A stretch of 64,000 nucleotides of DNA, from the NCBI GenBank assembly GCA_002914805.1, contig JXTB01000046.1, forward strand, positions 533,392 through 597,391, read 5' to 3'. The DNA is from Parasponia andersonii. Taxonomy: Eukaryota > Streptophyta > Magnoliopsida > Rosales > Cannabaceae. Every line of letters starts with the position of its first letter. The stretch's first letter is position 1. The notes beneath the pieces were generated by a model that saw only the letters and a program-made list of their open reading frames with translations, had not been told where the DNA came from and did no database searches. A program made the translations under genes and the position numbers. Below, piece by piece: positions 13,541-24,749 of this stretch.

Positions 13541-13914
13541 GTACCTGACGCTTATGACGCTAATTCTAGTATTTTTGTTTTTTTTTTTTTTTACTTTACA
13601 ATTAAAAAAAAAAGTTAATAGACTCTATCTCTCTCTCAACAAAAAAAAAGGTCAACACTAATACTCTTTTTCTATTACTAAAAATGTTCTTTGAGCTGTA
13701 AAGAGTATAACGTTCCATAAAATTTTGGGCAAAATAAAACTAAAAGCAAGCTTCCCGAAGTTTTTAATTTAATATTCCAATCCATAAAATTCCTTATGTG
13801 ATAAATTACTTAATCTAATTTACTGACATTATTTAAAAGTAGGCGTCTTAATTGTTAAGAGACTCACATAAAAAAAAAAAAGCCAGAAAAACAAAAGAGA
13901 AAAGAGAAAAGAAA
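13541..13914. other. Non-coding spacer
   Basis: AT-rich sequence with T- and A-tracts and a short purine-rich run of AAAAGAG repeats near 13890. I see no gene or recognisable repeat. Confidence 0.5.
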
Positions 13915-15540
13915 TTCATATACAACTATTACCTACAATATAATATAACCTCGTGCTTTATCCTACCGTTTGTCATTCTCATAAAACGAGATTAACAAAA
14001 TATCGTTCATGTGGTCCTATGATAAGCGACATGTCATTCTTTATGCTCATGCTGTGGAAACGATATATCATTTAAAGTTAAATCTTATTTTAGTTCTTAA
14101 AAATGTTTTATATTTTGTTTCTGAACTATTTTTTTGTTTTACTTTTATCATTGAATTTTGAAATATGAAAATATGTCGAATTTGATCCCTAATTTTAAAA
14201 ATGTTCAATATTTGATTTAATAAACTATGTTTTTGTCTCGGTTTGATTTTTGAACGGTCAAATGTTATATTGTGCTAGTTACAATTATTATCTAAATTCC
14301 TCCATGCTCATGGGAAGTAGGGGCCGTACCCGTATATGTACATACAATTTTTTTTCATTTTTTTTTCAGAATTTTGTTTACGTCACATCTAGCTAATGGC
14401 AGATTGGTTTAATCTGGGGACTATTGGAAGTTTGCACTCCATTTTCCTTATTTCCTTAGTACTTTTTTTCTTTTTTTTTTTTAATGAGGGGATCATAACC
14501 AACGTAATGATGTATAACGTGATACAAATAGCGATTTTTTTTACTCAAACGACATTCACGTACAATGAGAATCTCCTTTGTCGCTTCTGGTCATTGACTC
14601 AAGCGACATTCAAAAAAAAAAAGTGAAAAAGAAAAAACGTGGTTATCATTCCTCTAACCAAAACTTAGAACACATCCCATTATTATATTTGGAGAAAACG
14701 ACATATAGTTTTGTACTTGTCGTCTGTTGTTGAATACAAACGACATCTGATAAGCGACAGTAGTTTTGTACTTGTCATTTGTTGTTGAATATGAACGACA
14801 GTTACTGATTCCTTCAACTGGAAATTTTTTTTTAATACAGGGAGAAGTATTACAGACTTTATGTTTCAATAACAATTCACGACCTTTACGAAAAAACAAA
14901 TTAACAATTCACAACATCGGCGACATTCAATACGAACACCTTGTAAAGTTTAATGTTAAAGGACCTGTCATTTTATTATTTTTTTTGTTTTATTACTAAA
15001 ACGATATCTATTGTGGCCAACACGTAATTTATGCTCAATAACATCGTCCTTTGGTTTGGCTCAACCCTAATGATATCTTGATTGTTTTATAAAAAATAGA
15101 AAACTCCTTTGGTTTGGCTCAACCCAAATGATATCTTGATTGTTTTATAAAAAAATAGAAAAGTCCACACCCTCGAGCGATATCACGTCTTTTTTTATTA
15201 TTACTGAAAAAATAGGACTTAACTAATGATTTGCACCTATTATAAATTAAAAAAATATTTATTACTATCTAATTCTCATCTCACCCTATTAGGAATCACA
15301 AATTTTTACACATGCCTCTAGTGTGATTCGAACTTAAGACCAAAATCTTAATAATACCTGAGTTAACCCACTTCGTCAAGCTATATTAGCTCCTTTTAGT
15401 CGGCTCAAGCCATATGTTATTATTTTCCGTTTTCTTTTTCTTGAAAGGGAATAATGTATAATTTTTTGAGCTAAAATAAGCTTATTCTGTCATATACATC
15501 TCTCTGAACCAATAAACGACATGTCCTTCTTTGAAAGTGA
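13915..15540. repeat. Segmental duplicate, piece 3, copy A, with CGACAT motifs
   Basis: Non-coding sequence homologous, in the same orientation, to about 36785-38345. Shared landmarks include GTGCTTTATCCTAC, TGTGGTCCTAT, ATCTCCTTTGTCGC, TGACTCAAGCGACATTC and TAAAATAAGC. The block is rich in the short motif (A/G)CGACAT and its complement ATGTCG(T/C), about a dozen times over 1 kb in both orientations. This resembles the subterminal repeats of CACTA-type DNA transposons, but I found no clear CACTA ends. Confidence 0.6.
15048..15165. repeat. 58-bp direct tandem duplication
   Basis: Two nearly identical copies beginning CCTTTGGTTTGGCTCAACCC, starting at 15048 and 15106. The homologous place in the other segmental copy (about 38126) has only one, so the duplication arose after the segments separated. 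Confidence 0.9.
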
Positions 15541-16544
15541 AGAACTAGATTCTCAATTAAGAATCGAAAAGAATAAGGATAGTATTTTAATTAATTTACT
15601 AAATTTTTTATATCAACCATTTTTTTTAAGAGAATTGAAAAGGGAAATAGATAGTGTCCTCACACTCCATATCTAGTTTTCACTCCGATAACTATTTGGG
15701 TACGATGATCTCTGGAACTACAGATATAATGACAACGGTCCATTTTTTCATGAACATTTGTCAGCTAGCAGGACATGAGTACTCACTTATTGGGGGACAC
15801 ATTCTTGGAATAGCTCATAGATTCTACTAATTAGTAACTACTCCTACAGTATCAAACCTGATCTCACATATCTTGGTAGAGATTCAAATTCCTAATCTGA
15901 TAGAAGTAGGCTTGGCAATGTGGCAGGGCGAAGTCGATTTTCTTCCGATCCACCCCGCCCCTCGAGATGACCCACCACATGTCCCGCATCCCATAAATGG
16001 GGTAGGGCAGGGCATTATTGACAGAGCAACTGGTAAATGCCCCATCCCATTGCTCCGTTTATCAAAATTATTTTTTTAAAAAAAAAATATTACAGGCACT
16101 AATTTTGAATAGTAGCAAACTAGGACAAGTAATATATAACTTAGGGATCGAAAACTTTTAAAAGCAATATTGTAAATGGAGGAAAAAGAAATGAAAGACT
16201 ATTATAAAGAGATCAATTTAAGAACAGTACTAATTATTTGCATGATTCTCAGCAAGCCATAAGGCACTTACAATTAGAAATATCAATATAGGATAACATA
16301 CACTCAATTATTTGCAAAAAGATAAAATATACAGAGTAACTTTGGATTATTTTTTTTATCAAAAAAAAACTTTGGATCAATTTCGTTGTCGGAGAACTCC
16401 TTAAAGCCACATTAATTTTGTATATGTACAAATTTGAGTACACATTATTTTTGTAGCTCAAATTACATGCTCAATCTTTGGGAAGGAAATACATTAGCCT
16501 AGCCAAAAAATAAAGAACAAAACAGAGGAGTCATCAATCTAAGT
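15541..16544. other. Intergenic, no gene recognised
   Basis: Mostly AT-rich. A GC-rich island at about 15910-16060 has repeated CCCGCC, GGGGTAGGGC and CCCATCCCA blocks. An open frame across it (15873-16079) has low-complexity composition and no family resemblance, so I do not call it a gene. Confidence 0.5.
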
Positions 16545-16936
16545 GGTAACTACACAGATGTTTATATTTAATACTAAAACAATATTAAATATAAACTATT
16601 AACTAGTTACTGAAATTAATTAAAGTAGAAAATGCGCATAATATACCAAATACAAAAATAAAAGAGAATACAAAATTTAATAAGGTTCGAAAAATTTATA
16701 TACATCCTCAGGTATAATGCAAAAACCCATAAACAAATGAGAAATTGGGTAAAAACAAAACTATGAAGGTCCTTAAGAATAAAAGTCCTCATCAATCGGG
16801 AACTAATTTTGGGATAATTAAAACCAATTATAGTAAGTTTTATTTATAGCCAACTATAGACCCCAAATATTTATACACAAGTGATGTGTGATAAAGTACA
16901 AAATAATTACAAAAGTTAATAAGTCAAATTCTAACA
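16545..16936 (-). repeat. 3' LTR of copia element 2
   Basis: Homologous to 22718-23149, with shared blocks such as CAATATTAAATATAAACTA and AACCAATTATAGTA. The inner edge is at 16936, where the minus strand begins TGTTAGAATTTGAC after the purine tract. The outer edge is approximate. Confidence 0.7.
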
Positions 16937-17299
16937 ATCTCTACCTTAGCAAGTTATCAAGTCCTATCCAAATTTTTCTATTTCCTTGTATCCTCTATCT
17001 ATTACAATAACGCCATTTTACACGCCGAAAGGCGCCATCAAACTTATAGGATATTAATCAAGTCCAAATAATGATTGAACTTGATTGATGTTACTACTTT
17101 GGTCATTATATCTACAGGATTCTTAATAGTACAAATCTTTTGAAGCAGTATCTTTCCTTCATCAATAATCTCTCACGTAAAGTAATGCCGAACGTCAATA
17201 TGTTTCATACATATATGGTATATTAGATTCTTCACTAAATGAATGGCAACCTGACTATCAAAATAAATATAGATATACTCCTAAAAAACTCTTAACTCT

Positions 17300-20200
17300 T
17301 CTAGTAATTCTTGTAACCAAATAGCTTTTTTCACAGCCTATGTAACTGCTATGTAATCTACCTCTATAGTAGACAAAGGAATTATAGATTGCAAAGTAAA
17401 CTTCCAACTAATTAGTGTTCTTACAAATGTGAATACATATCCAGTTGTTGATCGACATTTATCCAAATCACCAGAATAATAAGAATCAACATACCTAACC
17501 ACACATTGAGCAAGTCTATCATCCTGCTCAAACCAACATCTATAATCTTTAATAAGTACCATAGAATCCATTTCATAACTTACCAATGATCTTTATCCGA
17601 ATCATATATATACCTGCTCACAACTCTAACTGCATATGAAATGTTAGATTTTGTACACACCATCGCATACATCAAGCTTTAAACCGCATTTGAATACGGA
17701 ACATGTGACATATACTCTTGCTCTATATCTATACTCGGAGACAAAGACACACTAAGCTTAAAATGAGGAGCAAGTGGTGTACTAACAAATTTTGATTATT
17801 CAGTCATACCAAAATGCTATAATACCTTCTTCAGATATTGTTTCTGAGTCAAACTAACCTTACCTCTCCCTCTATCTCTGCTAATCTCCATACGAAGAAT
17901 ATTTTTTGCTTCACTGAGATTCATCTCAAACTCTAGATTCAACTGAGCCTTCAACTTCTCAATTTTTTCTTGATTCTTTAAAGCTATTAATATATCATCA
18001 ACATATAAAAGTAGATAAATAAAAGACCCGCCTCATAGCTTGCGAAAATACATACAACTATCGAAATTGCTTCTTGTGTATCTCTGACCCATCATAAACT
18101 GATCAAATCGCTTGTACCATTGCCTTGGCGATTGTTTCAGCCCATAAAGCAATCTTTCAGTTTGCAAACCTAATTTTCTTTTCCAGTAACCTTGAATCCT
18201 TTTGGCTGAGATATATAGATTTCCTCTTTCAAATCACCATGTAGAAATGTAGTTTTCACCTCCAATCGAATTAGTTCAAGATCCAACTACAATACCAAGG
18301 ATAACAAAATTTTAATAGAGAAATATTTAACAACAAGAGAAAATACCCCATTGTAATTAGTTCCCTCCAACTGAGCATACCCCTTCACTATCAATCTTGC
18401 CTTGAAGGAAACTTCATTCTTAACAGGAAATCCTTCTTTTTTGCATATACCTATTTACACTCAATTGCCTTCTTGTTCTTCAGTAGTTGAGCTAGCTTAT
18501 TAGTTTCATTATTCTAAAGAGACTGTCTTTCTTCCTCCATTACTTTCTTTCACTGTTTAGTTTCCAAACTTTTGACTATATCTTTATACATAGAAGGAAT
18601 ATCATTATCTATAATAGGAAGTGCATAAGCCATTATGTTAACAAATCGAGCCAATTTATGAATTTCACATTTTGGCCTCTTATGTGTAATTGATTCTTGT
18701 TGCTATTGAGACTCTTGGGTTGGAACCTTTTCTTCATTTTCAGTGTCCTCCTCTGCCAATGAAGCATCAGCACTATTTTCAACAACATTACCTAGGACTA
18801 TTGTTATAGTTTTCTCAAACTCCACATGCTATTGACTAGGCTCCACTTATTATGAAATATTGATTGTCTTTTCCTGGTCTTGTGTTACCTTTTTCAATAT
18901 GGCAAACTTATCAAAAGTAATATCCTTACTAAATAAAATCTTTCTTGAACTTTGACACCAAAGTCGGTATCCTTTTACACTTGAGTTGATGCCCATAAAT
19001 AATGCTTTCTTGGCTCTTAGATTTAACTTTGATTCTTTAACATAATAATAGGCAGTGGAACCAAAGACATGTAAATAATCGTAATCACTAGCAAGTTTTC
19101 CATACTATACATCAAGACGGCTTTTGCCTCCAATTGTAGTCGATGGAAAATGATTAATGAGATGACACGTATATATAATTGTGTCAGCCTAAAAAACTTT
19201 GCCCCACCCAGCATTGGATAACATACATCGAACCTTCTCCAACAAAGTTAGACTCATGCATTCTGCCACCCTATTCTACTGTGGTATTTTTCTAATTGTA
19301 AAGTGATGCAAAATATCTTCAAACTAGAAAACTCCCAAAAATTGAACACTCTTGTATTCTCCATTATTATCTAATCGAAGTCGTTTAATCTTTCTACTCG
19401 TTTGAGTCTCAATCATCTTTTTCTATTTAAGAAAAAGTTCAAGTACATCTTCCTTGGTCTTCATTGCATATATTCAAACTCTTATAGAAAAGTTGTCAAT
19501 AAAAGTAACAAAATAGTGCATACCTCCCAAAAAAGCTGTCTTGGTAGGTCTCCATACATCTGAACAAACATAATCTAGAATACCATCAGTATTGTGAAGT
19601 ATTGTACCGATCTTCACTCTTGTCTATTTTCCCATAACATTGTGCTTGTAAAAGTCCAACTTGCAAGTCTTTGCTCATTTCAGTTAGCTTTGCTTCACTA
19701 AACTAAAGAAAGCTTTTTCACCAGTATATCCTAAACACATATACCATAACCTAGTAACTTCCGAAGCTTCATTGTCCTCAAAAACCTCAACAATTAATCC
19801 AATAATTGTCCTATCATTGTAGTAATACAAGTTATTTCTTCTTGTACCTTTCATCACCACCAAAGAGCCTGAAGTGACTTTCAAAATTCCAATCTTGTAT
19901 AGACATAGCGAAACCTTTAGATTCTAAAGCTTCCAAAGAGAAGAGATTCCTCTTCATTTTTGGTACATACTAAATATCTATTAGAATTCCAATCGATCCA
20001 TCACGATTCTTCAATCTAATTGAACCTACCCCACCTATTTTATACGATTAATCATCACTTATATAAACAACTCCACTATATAGCTCTTCAAAATTAAATA
20101 ACCACTCCTTTTGAAGACACATATGGTAAGTGCAACCCGAATTTAAAATCCACTCGTCACGCTAAGACATCAATGACAAACTAACTAGAGTAAAATCTAG

Positions 20201-20510
20201 TGCATCATCTTGAACTTCAGCTATATATGCATCAGAGGTAGCTTTTCCCTTGCCTTTATTCTATAACTTCGGACAATATTTCTTCTAATGCTTTTTCTCA
20301 TGACAAAAGACACATTCACCCTTACCAGGTCTTCCGTTCGAACAAGATCTACTCATTTACTCCTGTTTATAACTTTGCCTATGTATTCTGGCTATAAGCA
20401 TTTCTGCTTGCACATCTCTATTCTCTTTCTAATCTTTCTTCCAATCTCATGATTGTACAATGCAGCACTCACTTTATCGAAGATAATTTTTCCTTCCTAT
20501 AAAGCAACGT
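17300..20510 (-). pseudogene. Copia element 2 pol and distal gag remains
   Basis: Fossil coding sequence on the minus strand. Recognisable segments are copia RNase H with LSTIEVDYIAVT (17338-17586), reverse transcriptase remains at about 17790-18480, the integrase core at about 19000-19500 including 19023-19214, and the GAG-pre-integrase segment with RLWYMCLGY (19684-19884). A CCHC-like zinc knuckle lies near 20290-20350. It is decayed throughout, with many breaks. Confidence 0.75.
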
Positions 20511-20514
20511 AATA

Positions 20515-22110
20515 CAGAGATGATTATTAAGTCCATATAAATAGAGTTATCTAGTAATAATGTGTCTTAAGTTTTGCTATGTTCTTATTTATTTTCAGTT
20601 GTTTCAATTATTTTACTAGTTATTTTGATGTTTTGCTTGTTTATGTATATAGGAGAATAAAACAAAGGTATTTGATGTGAATTAAGATAAAATTGTGCCT
20701 CATAAAAAGGTCTTTTAAACTATTAAAATTGAAATTGTATCTAATACAGTCATAATACAATGAAAATGAGGTAAATCAAAGCTCAAACGAAGAAATGAAG
20801 CACCCAAAAAGCTGAGGCATCAATCCAGCAGAAAAGTGGCCCTACAACACCAAAAATGGTGTCGCAGCACCAACTCTCAGGAAGTTTTCATGCCGCAATG
20901 CCACCTCCTACATTCTGGGTCAATAATTGACGATTGAGATCAACTTTTTGATGATCCAAAGGTCCAAATTCGGTCTGCCTTAAGTTTGAACGAGCCACCT
21001 CTTTAGTACCCTATCTTTAGAGTTGAAAGAGGTATATTGGGATAGAGAGAGAAAGTAGGAGGCAGCCATAGAATAAGAAGAAGAAGAGGGAAAAGAAGAT
21101 GAATACAAGCTCCTATCCTCTATTTCTTGATTTCCTCCACAACATCAATATCACTCTTTTTTCATATCATCTTTTTTTTTGTGAGTTTTTTTTTGTATTT
21201 TTTATAATTAGAAAGTGGTATTGTTGAGAGCAAATATTTGAAAGAGGAATCAAGCGAGCAAGAACTAATCTTGGAGGAGGAGATTAAAAATCTCTATTAA
21301 CACCTTCATGCTCTTCAAAGAGGGAGAATTCTAAAACTCTTTTCTCTTTGATATTTTGTATTTCTTGAATTCATTGTATGAAAATGTTATTGTTCTCAAT
21401 TTATATTATGAACTAAATTCCTTTTTGTCTAGTTTTACTATGTGAACCAACTTAGTATCTTGAGTTTGTTTATTTCTCTTCTCTTTTATTAATCAAATCT
21501 ATTGTTAGGTTATTTGTTTTGCCTTATACTTATTACTTCTATATAATTGATCACTAAATATATTATTGAGTAATTTCTATGAACTTAGAAAAGGGATTAG
21601 AAATTTTGACTTAGGTAAAATAACATAAAATTACCTAATTGAGGTAATTTTGCATAGGATAGGAATATAACTATGTGACTTGTATAATCTCTTTGAGAAT
21701 TACTAAACTTAATGAATCTAGCCAATCTATATTAGGAGTAATATATTAACTCGTCTAGGTATTTTTATTTATGTCTTAAAAAGGAGTTTGTAAATACATT
21801 CGAATTTTCAGTTAACAACTCTAGTGGATTAATTAATTTATGAGGGAAATTATGAAATAGAATGACAATAGAACAGTTGTGGAATTAGTAAACCTAGAAA
21901 ATTTTTTTATTGTTTTATCTTTTATTGTTTTGCATGATAGTTTAGTTTCTTTTATTTTATTTCTCTAAAATCTATATTTTTGTTATTTGGATAAAGTTAG
22001 GAGTGACCAATTTTAATACTTAGCTTAGACTTAGTAATCAATCTTCGTGAGTTTGACACTCTACTTTCATATCTATATTACTTGTGACAATGTGCACTTG
22101 CACAGGAGTG
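20515..22110 (+). mobile_element. LTR-like insertion in copia element 2 gag
   Basis: About 1.6 kb without coding capacity separates two parts of the copia gag. Its right end (about 21930-22105: a TTAGTAATCAATCTTCGTGAG block, then TGTGCACTTGCACA) resembles the conserved 3' part of many plant gypsy LTRs, and a related end recurs at about 23700-23937. I read it as a solo LTR or LTR fragment. Edges are approximate and I could not fix a target duplication. Confidence 0.5.
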
Positions 22111-22330
22111 TGTGAGTACAATTTATTATTGCACATTCTAACCAACTATAATCTAACTCATCAGGAAAGGACCCAATCACCAACAATGCTTTATCCTTAT
22201 CTTTGAAGGTATCATCCAAATTCAACAAATTTGTAATCAACTGGTTGAAAGTATCAATATACTCACAAAGAGTCATACCGAGCTTTAACTAGAGGCAGAA
22301 AGTCTTTTCTTCAAGTATAGTCTGTTCTTA
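22073..22330 (-). pseudogene. Copia element 2 proximal gag remains
   Basis: A minus-strand open segment with the copia gag pattern LCEYIDTFNQLI followed by a SFPDELDY block. The first part of the frame in minus order is gag. The last residues run into the inserted LTR-like sequence. The remaining gag lies on the other side of that insertion. Confidence 0.7.
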
Positions 22331-22703
22331 TTGCTCTTCTTAATGTACTTATTCTCGAGTGCCTTCCACAACTTACTTGCAGAAGTCTTCCTCATGAATA
22401 AATACTTTTGTTCTCTATAAAGACAAGAGCAGATCGTACAACAAGCTTGACGATTGATCTTTTCTTATTCTTTATCATCCATCTTCTCTGGTTTCGTCTC
22501 TTATAGAGCAATATCCTGATCTTTAAATATAAATCATCCAATAGCTCGTACTACTATAAGCCAAAGTTATTTTGGCCATCAAAGTTCTTCACATCAATTT
22601 TTTCACTAGTCACAGTCTTCATCTTTGCTGATACTGACGAAGATTCTAACATTCCTACTAATATTTCAAATAGCTAACAAACAAAGCATAAGTCGAACTT
22701 GTT

Positions 22704-22715
22704 GCTCTGATACCA
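22704..22715 (-). other. Primer-binding site of copia element 2
   Basis: The minus strand reads TGGTATCAGAGC, the exact complement of the plant initiator-Met tRNA 3' end used by most copia elements. It sits two bases from the LTR edge at 22718. Confidence 0.9.
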
Positions 22716-22717
22716 CT

Positions 22718-23149
22718 TGTTGTGTAACAGGAGTATAACTACTTAAATTCTTATATTTAATGCTAAAACAATATTAAATATAAACTACCAACTTGCTATT
22801 AAAATTAACTAAAGTAGAAAATTCGCAGAATATACCAAAAGTAAAAAAAATAGAACACAAAATTTAGCGAGGTTCAATAAATTTACCTACGTCCTCGAGG
22901 TCTTGCTGATCATTTCACTAACTTTAAATAAGAAAAAGTAAAAAATCTAGGCTATAATATGAAATCTCATAAACAAATAAGAAAATAGGTAAAAACAAAA
23001 CTATGGAAGTCCTTAGGAATAAAAGTCCTCACCAATAGAAAACTTATTTTGGGATGATTAGAACCAATTATAGTATGTTTTAATTATAACCAACTATAAA
23101 TTCAAAATATTCATACATAAGCAATATAAGATAATTACAAAAGCTAACA
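22718..23149 (-). repeat. 5' LTR of copia element 2
   Basis: Starts TGTTGTGTAACAGG on the plus strand, matches the LTR at 16545-16936 and ends near AAAGCTAACA at 23149. No gene. Confidence 0.75.
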
Positions 23150-23689
23150 GTAATAACTCACATTATATTAATTGTTATGCATATATTTAATTTTTTAAAA
23201 TTTTCGAAAAATTTCAAGTGAATCTAATTAAAAAATTACCAAACTTGATAAGAAATATTTGATGTCGTAGAAAATGAAAGAAATATCAAATGCAATATTT
23301 GTATATATTTAGTGTAGACAAATTAAGTTAACGAAGTTAAGCCAATGACAGAATATAAATATCGTTACAGTGCATAGTGTGACTTAAGTACTAATAGAAT
23401 TGGGCTTGTTTGTGGAGCCACTCAAAAATCTGCCACATCAGCCCAGTTGACGTCAACTTTCTATTGTCTAATCAGATGCGAGATAAGTGCCAAACTCATG
23501 CAAATGTGTTGCACCGGATAACTGCCTTAGTACTAGATTTTGAAAAAAAAAAAAAACGCAAGAGAAAGAGAGAGAGTAATATACATTAAGATAATCTAAT
23601 CGGCACTTGGATAAATTAATTAGAATAGGAAAAAATAATAGAAAATTAAGAGGATTGGTAATGTGAAGTTGGTGTCCTAGGTTGTTTTG
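23150..23689. other. Non-coding spacer
   Basis: AT-rich sequence with a poly(A) and (GA)n-like run near 23545-23580. I see no gene or recognised repeat. Confidence 0.5.
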
Positions 23690-23940
23690 TATTACTATTT
23701 TCTCTATATATTTTCCAGTATTTTAGATTTATTTAATTTAGTACTTTATTATTAGTTTTAGTATTTTATTTTTATTTTCTTTATTTTTGAATTTTTATTG
23801 GTTAGATAAAACTAAGGTTAATCCAGTTTTAGTACTTAGTAGGAAATTTTAGTTAATCAATCTCTGTGAGACAATATCTTTACTTATCATTATATTATTT
23901 GTTTGTGATATTATGCACTTGTAATTATTTTCATAATAGT
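23690..23940 (+). repeat. LTR-end-like fragment
   Basis: Resembles the right end of the insertion at 20515-22110. Both have a T-rich block, then TTTTAGTACTTAG or a variant, TTAATCAATCTCTGTGAG or a variant, and a final TATGCACTTG / TGTGCACTTG. It directly abuts the seven-unit array, so the array's low-coordinate edge may have been set by this element. Confidence 0.5.
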
Positions 23941-24749
23941 AGTCCCCTCCTCTGAGTTTAGCCGAGAGTCTAGCCATTGTACCTCTAATTCATCTTCATT
24001 TCCACGTGTCCCAAACTCAGCTAATGCTCTGCATCCAAAACAAGGACATAATGTTACAGCATTTTCTCCATAGGGAAAGTATAGACACCTCTGATGAATT
24101 CGATGATCATATTTTACAACCAACCGTATATCTTGGCTAGCTTTGAGAGCATGACAACAGTAATTATAGTGGATCTGATCACCTAGTATTGATGTATTTG
24201 GACCGCCCTTTAGAGAAGGTGAGGGCACGACATTGTGGTGGACACATTAAATATGGGGAAAGAGCTCCCATCACTACTAGAAGATGAGGTATTTGATGAA
24301 GTCCGAATACCCTCCAAAAGGGGTGAGGACACCACATATTGGTAGTCTGATATGGTGGACACATCGACTGATGAGAAGTAACTCACGTCACTGTCGGGAG
24401 ATGAGGCGGTGGCCTGGGAGTTAAAGATGTCATCTGAGTCGTGATTGTCGGTGTCCTCAAGGTCAGAGTTGTAACCGTCTAGGTTTAGCTCTTGGTCTTT
24501 GTTCTGGTCATGGGGATGAACTCCACTTCTTTCGAGTTATAAGTGGAGGCATCATCTTCTTCATTCAAGTTTGGATTGTTTGATTCGTTTAGATCAAGGT
24601 GGAGATGAGGGTTTGTGTGTGAATTTGAGGCGATGATGGCGTTGGGGTGAGGGTTTAGGTTTTCATTTGCTTTGTCAATATGAGAATGTAAAATAACACA
24701 AGTAAAATAGATATAAGCCCTATCGTGGAAAGAATTCCTAGCCCCCAAT
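23941..24749 (-). pseudogene. Array unit 1
   Basis: The lowest-coordinate unit. An open segment at 24485-24748 covers the Asn/His-rich N-terminal part (SHTNPHLHLDLNES, EEDDASTYNSKEVEF). Another at 23911-24228 covers the Cys/His-rich end, with CPCFGCRALAEFG and the closing WLDSRLNSEEGT, and runs on into flanking sequence. The two segments are in different frames. Its upstream edge was the target of the solo LTR at 24750. Confidence 0.75.

Larger units (their letters stand above)
16545..23149 (-). mobile_element. Old Ty1/copia LTR retrotransposon, element 2
   Basis: A copia element in minus orientation with short LTRs of about 0.4 kb (about 16545-16936 and 22718-23149). A perfect 12-base initiator-Met primer-binding site lies two bases inside the right LTR, and a purine tract AAGGTAGAGAT abuts the left one. 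From right to left it contains gag, integrase, reverse transcriptase and RNase H remains. An LTR-like insertion occupies about 20515-22110 inside gag. It is broken many times. The LTRs differ visibly and the outer edge of the left one is blurred. Confidence 0.8.

Noticed and set aside
15873-16079. Plus-strand open frame over a GC-rich island
   Set aside because: Low-complexity Pro/His/Gly composition caused by CCCGCC-type repeats; no start context, family pattern or neighbouring exon.
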